Source of the DNA: Methylobacterium phyllostachyos | GTDB lineage: Bacteria; Pseudomonadota; Alphaproteobacteria; Rhizobiales; Beijerinckiaceae | DNA length: 64,000 nucleotides | Assembly: GCF_900103445.1 (NCBI RefSeq) | Contig: NZ_FNHS01000007.1 | Span: 1-64,000 of the forward strand | Direction: 5' to 3' | Part shown: positions 34,299-43,969 of the stretch, in pieces | Layout of the letters: every line of letters begins with the position of its first letter | Numbering within the stretch: position 1 is the stretch's first letter | The notes under the pieces: model-generated | The model's input: only the letters and a program-made list of their open reading frames with translations | The model's database searches: none | What the model was told of the DNA's origin: nothing | Position numbers and translations under genes: made by a program

Positions 34299-37200
34299 TT
34301 CCGGTTCGCGAAAGCGCGCGAAGGACGTCGCCAAGACCGGAAGGACGACGAGGTTCAGAAGCGTCGAGCTGGCGAGGCCGCCGAGGATCACGATCGCCAT
34401 CGGCCCCTCGATCTCCCGACCGGGCTCCCCGGCGCCGAGCGCGAGGGGCAGCAGCCCCAGGCCCGTGACGAGGGACGTCATGAGGATCGGCACCAGCCGG
34501 TCGGCGGCCCCCTCGATCGCCGTCACAGCGGTCCACGGATGCCCGTCCACGAGAACCAAGTGCTCGTAGTGGGCGATCATCATGATCGTATTGCGCAGCG
34601 AGATTCCGAGCAGCGTCACGAAGCCGACGATGGCCCCGAGCGAGACGATGCCGCCGGTTGCGGCCACAGCCAGCACCCCGCCGACGAAGGCGAAGGGCAG
34701 GTTGACGAGGACGAGCAGGAGATTGGCGAAAGAGCCGGTGACGACCGCCAGCAGGAGCACGACCCCGAGCCCCGCCAGCCCGGCGTAAAGCGCCAGGTCG
34801 CGGCGGGCCTTGGCCTGCGCTTCGGCCGCCCCCCCGAAGCCGACATCGACGCCGGGGGGCAGCTTCACCGCCCGGGCGACCTTGCGCTTCACCGCCTCGG
34901 TGAACGAGGCGAGGTCGCGGCCCTCGACATTCGCCGTCACCACCCGCACCCGCTGCGCGCCGTAATGCCCGACCGCGTAGCGTCCTGCCGTCTCGTAGAT
35001 GTCGGCCACCTGCGCGAGCCGGATGAAGCTGCCGCCGGGGGTCCGCAGGGGCAGGTCGCCGAGGCTCGACGGCCGTGCGCGGGCAGCCGGATCGAGGACG
35101 ACCACGACATTGAAGACGGCGTTCCCCTCGTAGGACTGACCGACCGTATCGCCCTGAAAGGCCGTACGGGAAAGCTCCAGCACCTCGATCGCATCGAGGC
35201 CCCAGTGGCGCAGATCGTTGGGCCGCAGGGAGATGTTGACCTGCGGGAGCCCCGCCGGCGACTTGAGCTGGATGTCCACGGCACCCCGGACCTCCGCGAC
35301 CTCTCGGGCCACGTCCCGGGCGGCGGCCTCGATCCGGTCGAGATCCGCCCCGTAGACGCTGATGACCACCGGAGCGGTGAAACCCGACACGACCTCCTCG
35401 ATGCGCTCCGTGAGGAAGGTCTTCAGGGAGAAGGTCGCGCCCGGCGTGGCCGCCATCAGCGCGCGAATCCCGGCCTCGGCCTGCTGCTGCGCCCTGCCGT
35501 CGAGATCGGCGACGAGGTCGATATGAATTTCGCTTTCGTGGGTGCCGCCGAGATCGTAGCCCGCCTCGGCCCGGCCCACCTGCTGGGCGACGGCCCGCAC
35601 CCCGGGCACGCTCTTCAACCCTGCGGTCACATGGCCGCCGAGCCGCAGCGTCTCCTGCAGAGAGGTTCCCGGGGCCGTGGTCATGTGCAGGATGAAATGC
35701 CCCTCCTTGAGATCGGGCAGGAAGGCACCGCCGAAGTAGGGTACCGGGACGGCACCGGCGAGGACGGCGATCAGGCCGACAAGGCCGACAGCGACCGGAT
35801 GGCGGATCAGCCCCTTCAGGAGGCCGGCATAGATGCCGCGGAGGACCCGGGTGACCGGTGGCTCCCGGACCGGAAGACGCCTGCGCCCGGCGAGCAGCAG
35901 GCGCGCCAGGGCGGGTGTCACCGTCAGAGCGACCAGGAGGGAGGTCAGCACGGCCAGGATGTAGGCCAGCGCGAGGGGACCGAAGAGGCGACCGGGCACA
36001 CCGGGAAGGGCCAGCACCGGCAGGAAGACCAGCAGCACCGCGACGGTTGCGTAGGCGACCGAGACCCGAACCTCGAGGATGGCGGCCAGGACGACGCGGC
36101 CCTCCGGCAGGGGAGACGGGAGGCGCCGGTTCTCTCGCAGGCGTCGCATCGCGTTCTCGACCCCGATCACCGCATCGTCCACCACCTCGCCGATGGCGAT
36201 CGCGAGGCCGCCGAGGGTCATGGTGTTGAGGCTGAGGCCCAGGGCCCCCAGCACGAGGACCGCGCCGATCAGCGAGAGCGGGATTGCGGCGGCGCTGATG
36301 AGCGCCGTGCGCCAGTCGAACAGGAAGACCAGCAGCACCACCACGACGAGGAGGCCACCTAGCGCCAGGGCTTGCAGGACATTGCCCGTCGCCTGTGCGA
36401 CGAAGCCGGCCGGGCGGAACAGGTCGGTGCGCAGGGTGATCCCGTTCCGGGCGAGCCCAGGCCGCAGCTCGGCGAGTGCCGCCTCGACCCCTGCGGTGAC
36501 GTCGACGGTGTTGGCGCCATACTGCGCCCCGACCATCATCAGAACGCCCGGCTTCCCGTCGATCAGGGCGGCGCTGATCGCGGGTTCCGGGCCAGCCACC
36601 ACGTCGGCGACGTCGCCGAGCACGACGCTCGCGCCGCCCTCGTTGACGAGCACCGTCCGGGCCACCGCCTCGGGTGTCACCGCCTGCCCTTCGGTCTGGA
36701 GGGCGATGCGTTGATTGACCGTGTCGATGAACCCGCTCCCCCGCACGCCGGTCGCCCTGCGGCCGGCGGCGAGCACGTCGTTCAGGCCGATCCCGAAGCG
36801 GACGAGATCCTGGGGCCGCACCTGGATGCGGATCGAGCGGACATCGCCGCCATAGACCAGGACTTCGCCGACCCCCGGGGCCGCGAGGAGGCGCAGGCGC
36901 ACCCGCCAATCCGCGACCGTGCGCAGATCCATCAGAGAACCGGCCTCGGAGGTCAGCCCGATGAGCAGGACCGAGCTCGTCGAGGAGGTCAGGGCGGTCA
37001 TCGTCGGCGTGGCGACGCCCTGGGGCAGGCGGCCCGCGACCCCGGCCAGCCGTTCGCTGACGAGTTGGCGCACCCGATAGATGTCGCTGCCCGCGCCGAA
37101 GGTCGCGGTGATCACCGAAACCCCCTGGATCGAGTTCGACCGCAGCGTGGCGAGGCCGGGCAGACCGCTGATCGCCCCCTCGACGGCCTGCGTGACGAGC

Positions 37201-37463
37201 ACTTCGACCTGCTCCGGGCTCAGGCCGGGGGCCTCGGTCTGAACCGTCACGGCAGGGGGCGCGAATTCGGGGAAGACGTCGTACTTCGCCGAGTTCAGGG
37301 CGAGGAGACCGTAGACGACGAGCGCCAGGGCGAGGGCGACGAAGATCCCCGGTCGGCGCACGGCAAGGCTCACCAGGGTGGCCTGTAGGCCGGATGGACG
37401 GTCCGTCGCGGGCCCCGGCTTCGGAACGGCTCCATCGACCGCCGGCCGATCGATCGTGCTCAC
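34284..37463 (-). CDS. Heavy-metal efflux RND pump (CusA/CzcA family)
   Basis: 1059 residues, twelve membrane helices, two large periplasmic loops. Starts with VRRPGIFVALALALVVYGLLALNSAKYDVFPEFAPPAVTVQTEAPGLSPEQVE (family-typical). Helix 4 reads LAIAIGEVVDDAVIGVENAMRRLRENR: the acidic residues needed for proton relay are present as Glu/Asp-Asp. The C-terminal half has FVTLLGISLRNTIMMIAHYEHL. Exports metal cations from periplasm or cytoplasm with an adaptor and outer-membrane channel. GTG start 9 bp after the adaptor gene, so co-transcribed. No outer-membrane factor gene is adjacent. The metal is not predictable with confidence. Confidence 0.9.
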   Translation of the reverse strand: MSTIDRPAVDGAVPKPGPATDRPSGLQATLVSLAVRRPGIFVALALALVVYGLLALNSAKYDVFPEFAPPAVTVQTEAPGLSPEQVEVLVTQAVEGAISGLPGLATLRSNSIQGVSVITATFGAGSDIYRVRQLVSERLAGVAGRLPQGVATPTMTALTSSTSSVLLIGLTSEAGSLMDLRTVADWRVRLRLLAAPGVGEVLVYGGDVRSIRIQVRPQDLVRFGIGLNDVLAAGRRATGVRGSGFIDTVNQRIALQTEGQAVTPEAVARTVLVNEGGASVVLGDVADVVAGPEPAISAALIDGKPGVLMMVGAQYGANTVDVTAGVEAALAELRPGLARNGITLRTDLFRPAGFVAQATGNVLQALALGGLLVVVVLLVFLFDWRTALISAAAIPLSLIGAVLVLGALGLSLNTMTLGGLAIAIGEVVDDAVIGVENAMRRLRENRRLPSPLPEGRVVLAAILEVRVSVAYATVAVLLVFLPVLALPGVPGRLFGPLALAYILAVLTSLLVALTVTPALARLLLAGRRRLPVREPPVTRVLRGIYAGLLKGLIRHPVAVGLVGLIAVLAGAVPVPYFGGAFLPDLKEGHFILHMTTAPGTSLQETLRLGGHVTAGLKSVPGVRAVAQQVGRAEAGYDLGGTHESEIHIDLVADLDGRAQQQAEAGIRALMAATPGATFSLKTFLTERIEEVVSGFTAPVVISVYGADLDRIEAAARDVAREVAEVRGAVDIQLKSPAGLPQVNISLRPNDLRHWGLDAIEVLELSRTAFQGDTVGQSYEGNAVFNVVVVLDPAARARPSSLGDLPLRTPGGSFIRLAQVADIYETAGRYAVGHYGAQRVRVVTANVEGRDLASFTEAVKRKVARAVKLPPGVDVGFGGAAEAQAKARRDLALYAGLAGLGVVLLLAVVTGSFANLLLVLVNLPFAFVGGVLAVAATGGIVSLGAIVGFVTLLGISLRNTIMMIAHYEHLVLVDGHPWTAVTAIEGAADRLVPILMTSLVTGLGLLPLALGAGEPGREIEGPMAIVILGGLASSTLLNLVVLPVLATSFARFREPESQSV

Positions 37464-37472
37464 ACGGGACGC

Positions 37473-38474
37473 TCAGTCGTCATCGGCATCGCCGGAGGCC
37501 TGGATCTGGCCCTTCAGTTCCTCGGAGAGCACCGCCTGCGGTCCGGTTACGACGATGTCCGTCGCCCCGTCGAGGTCGTCGATCACGAAGCGGTCCGCGG
37601 AGATGGCTGCGTCCGGCTTGAGGGGATGCCGGGCGAAGGTATCGGCGCCGACGCTCCGGTAGATCCAGGCGCCCCCCTGCCAGTGGACCACGGCACTCTC
37701 CGGGACGGCGATCCCCACCTTCTCCTGTGGTGCGGTGAGGAAGGCCTGCACGCTCATGCCGGGCAGGAGACCGCTGTCCCCGGCGACGAGATAGTAATAG
37801 CCGACCCCCTGAATGCGCTGATCGGTCCGGGTCGCGGGCGAAACGAAGCGCATGGTCACCCGCTCGCTCTCCGGGGGCACCTCGGCAAAAGCCGTGGCCG
37901 GGGGAGCCTTCAGCGTTTCACCGGACGGCAACGTGACCTGCACCAGAAGGTCGGCCCGCTCGATCAAGCGGGTCACGAGGGGGGAGCGCTCCACGATCGC
38001 CCGTCCCAGCACCGGGCCCCACTCCTGCTGCGCGGTCGCGGCCAGCGTCCGGACCTGCGACTCGGCAGCGGCGACCGTCGCCTCGTCGGTGTATGCGCTC
38101 CCCTCCGCAGTCTCGAGCTGAGCGCCGGCGATGGCCGCCGGTCCGAGGTTCCTGGCTCGCCGCAGGGCGCTGGCGGACACCTCAGCCTTGGCCCTGGCGG
38201 TCCGTAGGGCAGCCACCGCACCCGCGTAGCTGTTGGTCAGGTCCGTGATGCGGGCGAGATCGAGGATACTCCCGTAGGCGAGTATTTCGATCCGATGGGG
38301 AGCCGGCGCCAGACGGACCGTCACGACGCCGATGCGGGCGCGCTCTTCGCCGGTCAGCCGGACGGCGACGCGTCCGCCCTCCCGCGAGATGCGCCCCTGG
38401 GCCAGCACCGGCCCGCATACGCTCCCGACGGCGCATAACACCAGCGCCGCGGACAGCATGGCCCGCTGCATCAT
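37473..38474 (-). CDS. RND efflux periplasmic adaptor subunit (CusB/CzcB-like)
   Basis: 333 residues from ATG 38474, with GGGGG at close spacing; starts at 38471 or 38498 are also open. Signal peptide ~1-25 (…LSAALVLCAVGSVCGPVLAQ). A helical hairpin region at ~75-150 (TDLTNSYAGAVAALRTARAKAEVSASALRRA) is flanked by beta segments of lipoyl- and barrel-type; the membrane-proximal domain follows (PGMSVQAFLTAPQEKVGIAVPESAVVHWQGGAWIY). It bridges the inner-membrane RND pump and an outer-membrane channel. It ends with an acidic tail (SGDADDD). First gene of the two-gene operon. Confidence 0.87.
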   Translation of the reverse strand: MMQRAMLSAALVLCAVGSVCGPVLAQGRISREGGRVAVRLTGEERARIGVVTVRLAPAPHRIEILAYGSILDLARITDLTNSYAGAVAALRTARAKAEVSASALRRARNLGPAAIAGAQLETAEGSAYTDEATVAAAESQVRTLAATAQQEWGPVLGRAIVERSPLVTRLIERADLLVQVTLPSGETLKAPPATAFAEVPPESERVTMRFVSPATRTDQRIQGVGYYYLVAGDSGLLPGMSVQAFLTAPQEKVGIAVPESAVVHWQGGAWIYRSVGADTFARHPLKPDAAISADRFVIDDLDGATDIVVTGPQAVLSEELKGQIQASGDADDD

Positions 38475-38539
38475 GGAGCCCCCTTGCATGCACGGCACCG
38501 TAACGGATTGCCGCTTTTGCCTGGATTTCCAATCGCGGT

Positions 38540-38800
38540 CTACTCAAGCGTCAAGCTCGAAAGTGGTCGGCGCAGCGGGAGTTCTCGCCAGGTGACTTGG
38601 GGATATTCCACCCCGGAGACTTCGAGTTCAGAGGTTGTGTGCTGATCGGAACAGAGCCAAGCGAAGGGCGCCAGCCATGCAAAGGGCCCGCCGTCATCGT
38701 GGCCGTCCCGGATCGGCAGATCATCGATCGTCGCGATACGCCCGCCGGCCGGGTTACGGACCTCGACACCGATCCTGTTCTCGGCGTCGGCCGCCTGCAT
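38540..38800 (-). CDS. Possible small protein, 86 residues
   Basis: The frame from ATG 38800 gives MQAADAENRIGVEVRNPAGGRIATIDDL…ELEVSGVEYPQVTWRELPLRRPLSSLTLE. Amino-acid use is ordinary for a cytoplasmic protein, but no motif is recognised. The opposite strand is also open (38597-39031), with more Arg/Pro-rich, shadow-like composition. It lies between the adaptor gene and the dehydrogenase gene on the same strand. Low confidence. Confidence 0.3.
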   Translation of the reverse strand: MQAADAENRIGVEVRNPAGGRIATIDDLPIRDGHDDGGPFAWLAPFAWLCSDQHTTSELEVSGVEYPQVTWRELPLRRPLSSLTLE

Positions 38801-38921
38801 GAGCGGACCACTCGCGTGCCCTGCTGCCGTCGTGCCGCGCCCGGGGATGATCGCGCGCGCCGCCGCCCCGTCTTCGGCGTGATACGAAAGGCGGCGCGAC
38901 GAGCGAGCCGCGCCGGAATCC

Positions 38922-40013
38922 CTATCCCAGCGCCTGTTCCACGGCCTTGCCGCAAGCCTGCGTGTCGGCATTCCCACCGAGATCGCGGGTGCGCAGCGTC
39001 CGCTCGGACAGCACCCGCTCGATCCCGCTGACGATCTCGGCCGCCGCCGCGTGCTCGCCGAGATGCTCCAGCATCATCGCCCCCGACCAGATCTGGCCGA
39101 TCGGGTTGGCGATCCCTTGGCCCGCAATGTCCGGCGCCGAGCCGTGGACCGGTTCGAACACCGAGGGATGCACACGCTCCGGGTTGATGTTGCCGGACGG
39201 CGCGATGCCGATCGTGCCCGTGCAGGCGGGCCCGAGATCCGACAGGATGTCGCCGAACAGGTTAGAGGCCACCACCACGTCGAACCGGTCCGGGTTCAGG
39301 ACGAAATGCGCGGTCAGGATGTCGATGTGGTACTGATCCCAGCGCACGTCCGGATAGGACTCGGCCACCGCCTTCACCCGCTCGTCCCAGTACGGCATGG
39401 TGATCGAGATGCCGTTCGACTTCGTGGCCGAGGTCAGGTGCTTCTTCGGGCGCTTCTGGGCGAGCTCGAAGGCGAATTTCAGGATCCGGTCCGTCCCGTG
39501 CCGGGTCATGATCGTCTCCTGCAGGGCGAATTCCCGATCGGTGCCGGCGAACATCCGGCCGCCCGCATTCGAGTACTCGCCCTCGGTGTTCTCGCGGACC
39601 ACCCAGAAGTCGATGTCGCCGGGCTTGCGGTCGGCGAGCGGGCACTTCACCCCCGGCATCAGCCGCACCGGGCGCAGGTTGGCGTACTGATCGAACTCGC
39701 GGCGAAACAGGATCAGCGAGCCCCAGAGGGAGATGTGGTCCGGCACGCGCTCCGGCATGCCGACGGCGCCGAAATAGATCGCGTCGTGGGTCTCTATCTG
39801 CGCCTTCCAGTCCTCCGGCATCATCCGGCCGTGCTGCTCGTAGTAGTCGCAGCTCGCGAAATCGAACCAGTCGAGCTGGAGCGAGAAGCCGTGGCGCTTG
39901 GCCGCCTGCTCCAGCACGCGCACGCCCTCGGGCACCACCTCCTTGCCGATGCCGTCGCCCGGGATCACCGCGATGCGGTAGCGGCGCTGCTGGCTGGTCT
40001 CTGGACCGGGCAT
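38922..40013 (-). CDS. Tartrate / D-malate dehydrogenase family (isopropylmalate-dehydrogenase fold)
   Basis: 363 residues; GGAGG 6 bp before the ATG. The N-terminus IAVIPGDGIGKEVVPEGVRVLEQ and the segments FWVVRENTEGEYSNAGGRM, TKSNGISITMPYWDERV and ASNLFGDILSDLGP (Mg-binding Asp residues) identify a beta-decarboxylating dehydrogenase. VHGSAPDIAGQGIANPIGQIWSGAMMLEHLGE is the NAD-binding end. The tartrate dehydrogenase/decarboxylase and D-malate branch fits best, since leuB and icd have other signatures. It acts on tartrate, D-malate or meso-tartrate with NAD+ and Mn2+/Mg2+. Single gene; no adjacent transporter. Confidence 0.87.
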   Translation of the reverse strand: MPGPETSQQRRYRIAVIPGDGIGKEVVPEGVRVLEQAAKRHGFSLQLDWFDFASCDYYEQHGRMMPEDWKAQIETHDAIYFGAVGMPERVPDHISLWGSLILFRREFDQYANLRPVRLMPGVKCPLADRKPGDIDFWVVRENTEGEYSNAGGRMFAGTDREFALQETIMTRHGTDRILKFAFELAQKRPKKHLTSATKSNGISITMPYWDERVKAVAESYPDVRWDQYHIDILTAHFVLNPDRFDVVVASNLFGDILSDLGPACTGTIGIAPSGNINPERVHPSVFEPVHGSAPDIAGQGIANPIGQIWSGAMMLEHLGEHAAAAEIVSGIERVLSERTLRTRDLGGNADTQACGKAVEQALG

Positions 40014-40117
40014 GAATCCTCCACGCGTTCTGGGAGAGCGGGCCCTCGGGGAGCCCGGGTCGTCGGCGTCAGGTGATTGGTCCGCGCCGGTATCGGGTCA
40101 ACACCCCGGGCTGACAA

Positions 40118-42079
40118 TCAGTCGATTTCCCCCGCCATGGACCGGTGCTGGCGGTCGAGCTCCTCGCTGTAGCGCTTGAGCGTGTGGCTCTCGGTGAGCA
40201 GGCCCAGGACCTTGCGGGTCTCGGGCCCGTCGACCACCGCGAGCGCCTCGCTTTCGGTGCGGTCGAAGGCGGCGGCGGCGTCCTTGGCGTTCATGCCGGG
40301 CGTGAGGAAATCATCCCCGTGGAGCAGCAGGTCGGCCAAAACGGGCTGCGCTGTGGCCCCGGCATCCCGCGCGGCGGCGTGCGCCTCGGGGACGTTCACG
40401 ATGCCCGCATAGCGCCCCGCCCCATCGACGGCGATCACCCGGGAGGGCGAGCCGAGGGGATGGGCGCGCAGGAATGTGGCCAGCGGCGTATCGACCGCCA
40501 CGACGCTCGTGTCCCGGCGCATCAGCCGGCCCACGGTGAGCGAGCGGATCCAGCCGATATCGTGCGGGCTGCGGATGCTCTCCCCGCGCAGGTGGAAGCG
40601 CCACGTCGCGAAGGAGTAGCCGAAGGTCTTGCGCACGGTGAGCGAGGACGCGATCACCGCGGCGAGCACCAGCCCGGTAATCGGCAGGCTGCCGGTGATC
40701 TCAAGCGTCAGGAAGGTCATGGTCAGCGGCCCGCCGATCACCGCCACGGCGAGCGCGCTCATGCCGATCACCGCATAGGCGAGCGGCGTGAGACCGAAGC
40801 CCGCGAGCGCCGGCACCAGCAGCGGCGCCGCGGCGGCGAACAGCTTGCCCGCGATGGCGCCGAGGAACAGCGAGGCGAAGAACAGGCCGCCCCGGAACCC
40901 GGAGCCGATCGAGATCGCCGAGGCCGTGGCTTTGGCGGCGAACAGCCCGGCCAGGACCGCGATCCCATGCCCCTGCCCCTCGGCGGCGAAGTGCATGTGC
41001 AGGGCGCCGTGGCCGCCGGACAGCACCTGCGGCGTCGCGACGAGCGCCAGTGCCCCGACGCATAGCCCCCCGAAGGCCGGCGCGGCCACCCGCGGCACCC
41101 CCGAGGCCTGGACCAGCCGCTCCACCAGAGTGACCCCGCGCATGATCAGGATGCCGAGGCCCGCACAGAAAAGCCCCAGGGCGAGGCTCGGCAGGATCTC
41201 CATGCTGGTGACATGCGAGGTGGTGATCGCCTGCACGTCGCCGAAATCGACGAGCGGCTGCGTCGCGATCAGCTGCTGCGCGACCAGGTTGCCGCAGAGC
41301 GCGGCGACCACCACCGGCGTCAGCGTGGCGATCGAGTAGGTGCCGATGATCAGCTCGAAGGCGTAGAAGGCGCCCGCGAGCGGCGCGCCGAATCCGGCCG
41401 CGATCGCCCCGGCGGCGCCGCAGCCGACGAGTGTCCGCAGGTCGCTCCGGCGGACCTCGAAGGCGATGCCGAGCCGCGAGGCGAGACCGGAGGCGAGCTG
41501 CGTGTAGCCGGCTTCCAGCCCCACCGAGGCGCCGCTCCCGTTCGAGACCACGTTCTGGAGGGCGAGGTAGAGGCTGTCGCGGAGCGACATCCGCCCGCCA
41601 TGCAGGGCGTTGGCCTCGATCGGATCGATGGCAGGGCGCTTGCGCGGGCCGCGGATGACGCCCGCCGCGACGATCACCAGCCCGAGCAGAACGCCGCCGA
41701 GACACGGCCCGGCGAGCAGGAGCACCGGTGAGACGGTGTCGGCCGCGCTGAGCCGCATCCCGGACGGCAGGAGGAACAGCCCTTCCCGCAGGGTCTGCGT
41801 GGCCCAGTTCATGGCGGAGACGGCGACCCCGGCGACGCAGCCCACCAGGGTCGCGAGCGCGACGAGGCCGCCCTCGCTGCGGCGCACGAGGCTGCGCAGC
41901 TGCCCCGGCGCCTGGACGAGCCTGAGGCCTGTCCAGCGGCGGCGGGCGCGCGCGCCCTGCGGACCGGCCATCGCCCGAGCCGATGCGTCGGTCGGCCGGT
42001 CGGCTGCGGTGCGGTTGCCGCCCTTGTTGCCACCCTGGGCCGCCGCTGGCTGTCGCGCGCTCACGGTCCGTCCGCTCAC
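40118..42079 (-). CDS. ClC-type chloride channel/antiporter with CBS domains
   Basis: 653 residues. N-terminal ~65 residues are basic and disordered; the start (GTG 42079, or ATG 41971) is uncertain. The ClC core has GSGASVGLEAGYTQ, with the gating glutamate of the usual GREGP motif as GLEAG, then GAAGAIAAGFGAPLAGAFYAFE and GSGFRGGLFFASLFLGA (the GxFxP region reads GGLFF). The filter positions differ from E. coli ClcA (GSGAS rather than GSGIP), so anion selectivity may differ. Residues ~530-640 form two CBS modules (MRRDTSVVAVDTPLATFLRAHP…; LTPGMNAKDAAAAFDRTESEALAVVDG). Moves Cl- or other anions across the inner membrane. Confidence 0.88.
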   Translation of the reverse strand: MSGRTVSARQPAAAQGGNKGGNRTAADRPTDASARAMAGPQGARARRRWTGLRLVQAPGQLRSLVRRSEGGLVALATLVGCVAGVAVSAMNWATQTLREGLFLLPSGMRLSAADTVSPVLLLAGPCLGGVLLGLVIVAAGVIRGPRKRPAIDPIEANALHGGRMSLRDSLYLALQNVVSNGSGASVGLEAGYTQLASGLASRLGIAFEVRRSDLRTLVGCGAAGAIAAGFGAPLAGAFYAFELIIGTYSIATLTPVVVAALCGNLVAQQLIATQPLVDFGDVQAITTSHVTSMEILPSLALGLFCAGLGILIMRGVTLVERLVQASGVPRVAAPAFGGLCVGALALVATPQVLSGGHGALHMHFAAEGQGHGIAVLAGLFAAKATASAISIGSGFRGGLFFASLFLGAIAGKLFAAAAPLLVPALAGFGLTPLAYAVIGMSALAVAVIGGPLTMTFLTLEITGSLPITGLVLAAVIASSLTVRKTFGYSFATWRFHLRGESIRSPHDIGWIRSLTVGRLMRRDTSVVAVDTPLATFLRAHPLGSPSRVIAVDGAGRYAGIVNVPEAHAAARDAGATAQPVLADLLLHGDDFLTPGMNAKDAAAAFDRTESEALAVVDGPETRKVLGLLTESHTLKRYSEELDRQHRSMAGEID

Positions 42080-42258
42080 CCCGTCGTCCGCTCACCCCGG
42101 CCGGCATAGGCCGTCCACCGCTGATCCGGCCCGACGGGCTCACTATAGGGCGCTTCGGCCCGAAGTGGACGCCGATCTAGCCGCGTCTGCACCGATGCTG
42201 CAAAGACCGCGCGTCTCGCTTGAAAACTGCCGCGGCCCACGATACACCCCCCGCCAGT

Positions 42259-42335
42259 GCCGCCGTAGCTCAGTTGGTTAGAGCACCAGATTGTGGATCT
42301 GGGGGTCCCCCGTTCGAGCCGGGGCGGTGGTACCA
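42259..42335 (+). tRNA. tRNA-His (GTG anticodon), without G-1
   Basis: Cloverleaf: acceptor GCCGCCG/CGGTGGT, D arm AGCTCAGTTGGTTAGAGCA, anticodon arm CCAGATTGTGGATCTGG with GTG, T arm CCCCG-TTCGAGC-CGGGG, discriminator A (42332) and encoded CCA (42333-42335). The base before position 1 is T, so the G-1 otherwise universal in bacterial tRNA-His is not encoded, and the discriminator is A rather than C. Confidence 0.93.
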
Positions 42336-42525
42336 TCCATTCAGCCGGACAGCGCAAGGGGTTGGCGGATCGCCGGCCCCTTTTGCGTGTGAGGGGCGTC
42401 GCCTGATGACGCGGCGGCGCCCCGCGGGTGCATCCGCGGTTCCCCCCGCCCCCCAAGGACGCTAAGACCGTTGCCGAACGCGGCGGCGGATCCCGTCCCG
42501 CAACCGGGATTCCGGGACACGTGAG

Positions 42526-43092
42526 ATGAGCATCCCCGAACGGCGCGTGCGAACCCTCTTCGACGAGGCGGCCATCGCCAAACGCAACGACGAACTCGCC
42601 CAGGAAATCCTGGCCGCGCGGCCGGAGAACCTGCTGGTCGTGGCCGTGCTCAAGGGCAGCTTCATGTTCGCCGCCGACCTGCTGCGGGCGCTCCACCGGG
42701 TCGGGCTCGCGCCGCAGGTCGAGTTCGTCCACCTGTCGAGCTACCGCACCGCGACGGTCTCCAGCGGGCAGGTCGAGATCCTGCGGGACGTCCAGAGCGA
42801 GGTGCGCGGGCGGGACGTGCTGCTCGTCGACGACATCCTGGAATCCGGGCGGACCGTCGTGTTCGCCAAGGATCTCCTGATGGCCCGCGGTGCCCGGCGG
42901 GTGCTCACCGCCGTTCTGCTGGAGAAGCCCGGCAAGCGTGCGGTGACGATCGACGCGGATTTCGTCGGCTTCACCTGTCCCGACGTGTTCGTCGTCGGCT
43001 ACGGCATGGATGCCGCCCACGCCTTCCGGCAATTGCCCTTCGTGGGTGTGGTCGATTACGGCAGCGGGGATCCGGATCTGTTCGATCCGTAG
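42526..43092 (+). CDS. hpt: Hypoxanthine phosphoribosyltransferase
   Basis: 188 residues. The PRPP-binding motif is DVLLVDDILESGRTV (~100-114) and the pyrophosphate-loop region VVAVLKGSFMFAADLLRAL. EFVHLSSYRTATVSSGQVEIL is the flexible catalytic loop. VGYGMDAAHAFRQLPFVGVVD closes the purine site. It salvages hypoxanthine and guanine to IMP and GMP using PRPP, in the cytoplasm. It follows tRNA-His by 190 bp on the same strand and appears monocistronic. A purine salvage role is relevant to the Tsx-like channel elsewhere in the window, but there is no direct link. Confidence 0.9.
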   Translation: MSIPERRVRTLFDEAAIAKRNDELAQEILAARPENLLVVAVLKGSFMFAADLLRALHRVGLAPQVEFVHLSSYRTATVSSGQVEILRDVQSEVRGRDVLLVDDILESGRTVVFAKDLLMARGARRVLTAVLLEKPGKRAVTIDADFVGFTCPDVFVVGYGMDAAHAFRQLPFVGVVDYGSGDPDLFDP

Positions 43093-43313
43093 CGCTGAAC
43101 CCGGCGCCGGGGCGGCCCGCGCTCCTCTTCCCCTGGCGGCGCACCCCTATTGCATGCGGCAGCGCGGCATTTTGGCCGCGCTCTTCGACGCGGGCGCCGT
43201 TTTCCGCGCCTGCCATCTTGACAGGCTGCGGATCGGTCTGCGTCTGTCGTGCGCTGGAGCGCCCGGCGTTATCACGGCGGGCAGCTCAGGATCGAGGACG
43301 TTTACGGGACCAC

Positions 43314-43679
43314 ATGGCGCGCATCCTCCTGGTGGATGACGAAGAGACCGTCCGGGGCTTCCTCAAGCGAGGTCTCGAGATCGACGGCCACGCGGTCGTT
43401 ACGGCCAACGACGGAAGCGATGGGCTCGACCGCCTCAACGAGGCTGATGGCGGCTTCGACCTGATGCTCACCGATATCCGCATGCCGCTCATGGACGGCA
43501 TCGCCCTGGCGCTGGCGGCCAAGCGCGACTTCCCCGACCTCACCATCCTGCTGATGACCGGCTTCGCGGACCAGCGCGAGCGCGCCCGCGGGCTTGATGC
43601 CATCGTCACCGACGTGCTGACGAAGCCCTTCTCCCTGGCGGATCTGAGGGCCACGGTGCGGCGCGCGCTCGCCGCCTGA
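43314..43679 (+). CDS. CpdR-like single-domain response regulator
   Basis: 121 residues from ATG 43314. Receiver domain with acidic pair VDDEE, Asp54 in MLTDIRMPLMDG, Thr in LLMTGFAD and Lys in LTKPFS. Length and the FAD/TKPFSLADL end resemble CpdR, which in Caulobacter receives phosphate from CckA via ChpT and when unphosphorylated primes ClpXP for CtrA-pathway proteolysis. A ChpT gene is in this window (55007-55717). The residue pattern is similar to but not identical with canonical CpdR, and a second paralogue could exist, so I leave the symbol empty. Confidence 0.8.
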   Translation: MARILLVDDEETVRGFLKRGLEIDGHAVVTANDGSDGLDRLNEADGGFDLMLTDIRMPLMDGIALALAAKRDFPDLTILLMTGFADQRERARGLDAIVTDVLTKPFSLADLRATVRRALAA

Positions 43680-43969
43680 CACCGTCGGTCCCGTGGGCGA
43701 TCCGCTCCAGGCGCCCCTGAACATCCCCTGAGGCCGAGCTTCATGAAGGCGTGGCCCCGGCCCGGGTAACAGCCTTCGGCCCGGCTGGAATGGGCTGGCT
43801 CGTCGATGGTCTGGTGGTGCTCCTCGTCGTGAGCGACGTGCTGGCGTGGCCGCCCATCCAGGCCTGCCGACGCCGCCTGTCCGGACGATGCGGTCGGACG
43901 GCGGCACCGAAATCCCCGCGTCCATCGGGTTGAGCGACGGCGCGGCGGCTGGTAGCAAGCGAGTCCTGG

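Noticed and set aside
34168..36909. 913-codon open frame antisense/out of frame within the RND pump gene
   Set aside because: Composition is Arg/Gly/Pro-rich shadow of the RND gene, which has full family similarity.
38597..39031. 144-codon frame on the plus strand
   Set aside because: Overlaps the dehydrogenase 3' end and is Arg-rich in a shadow-like way; the minus-strand frame is slightly better.
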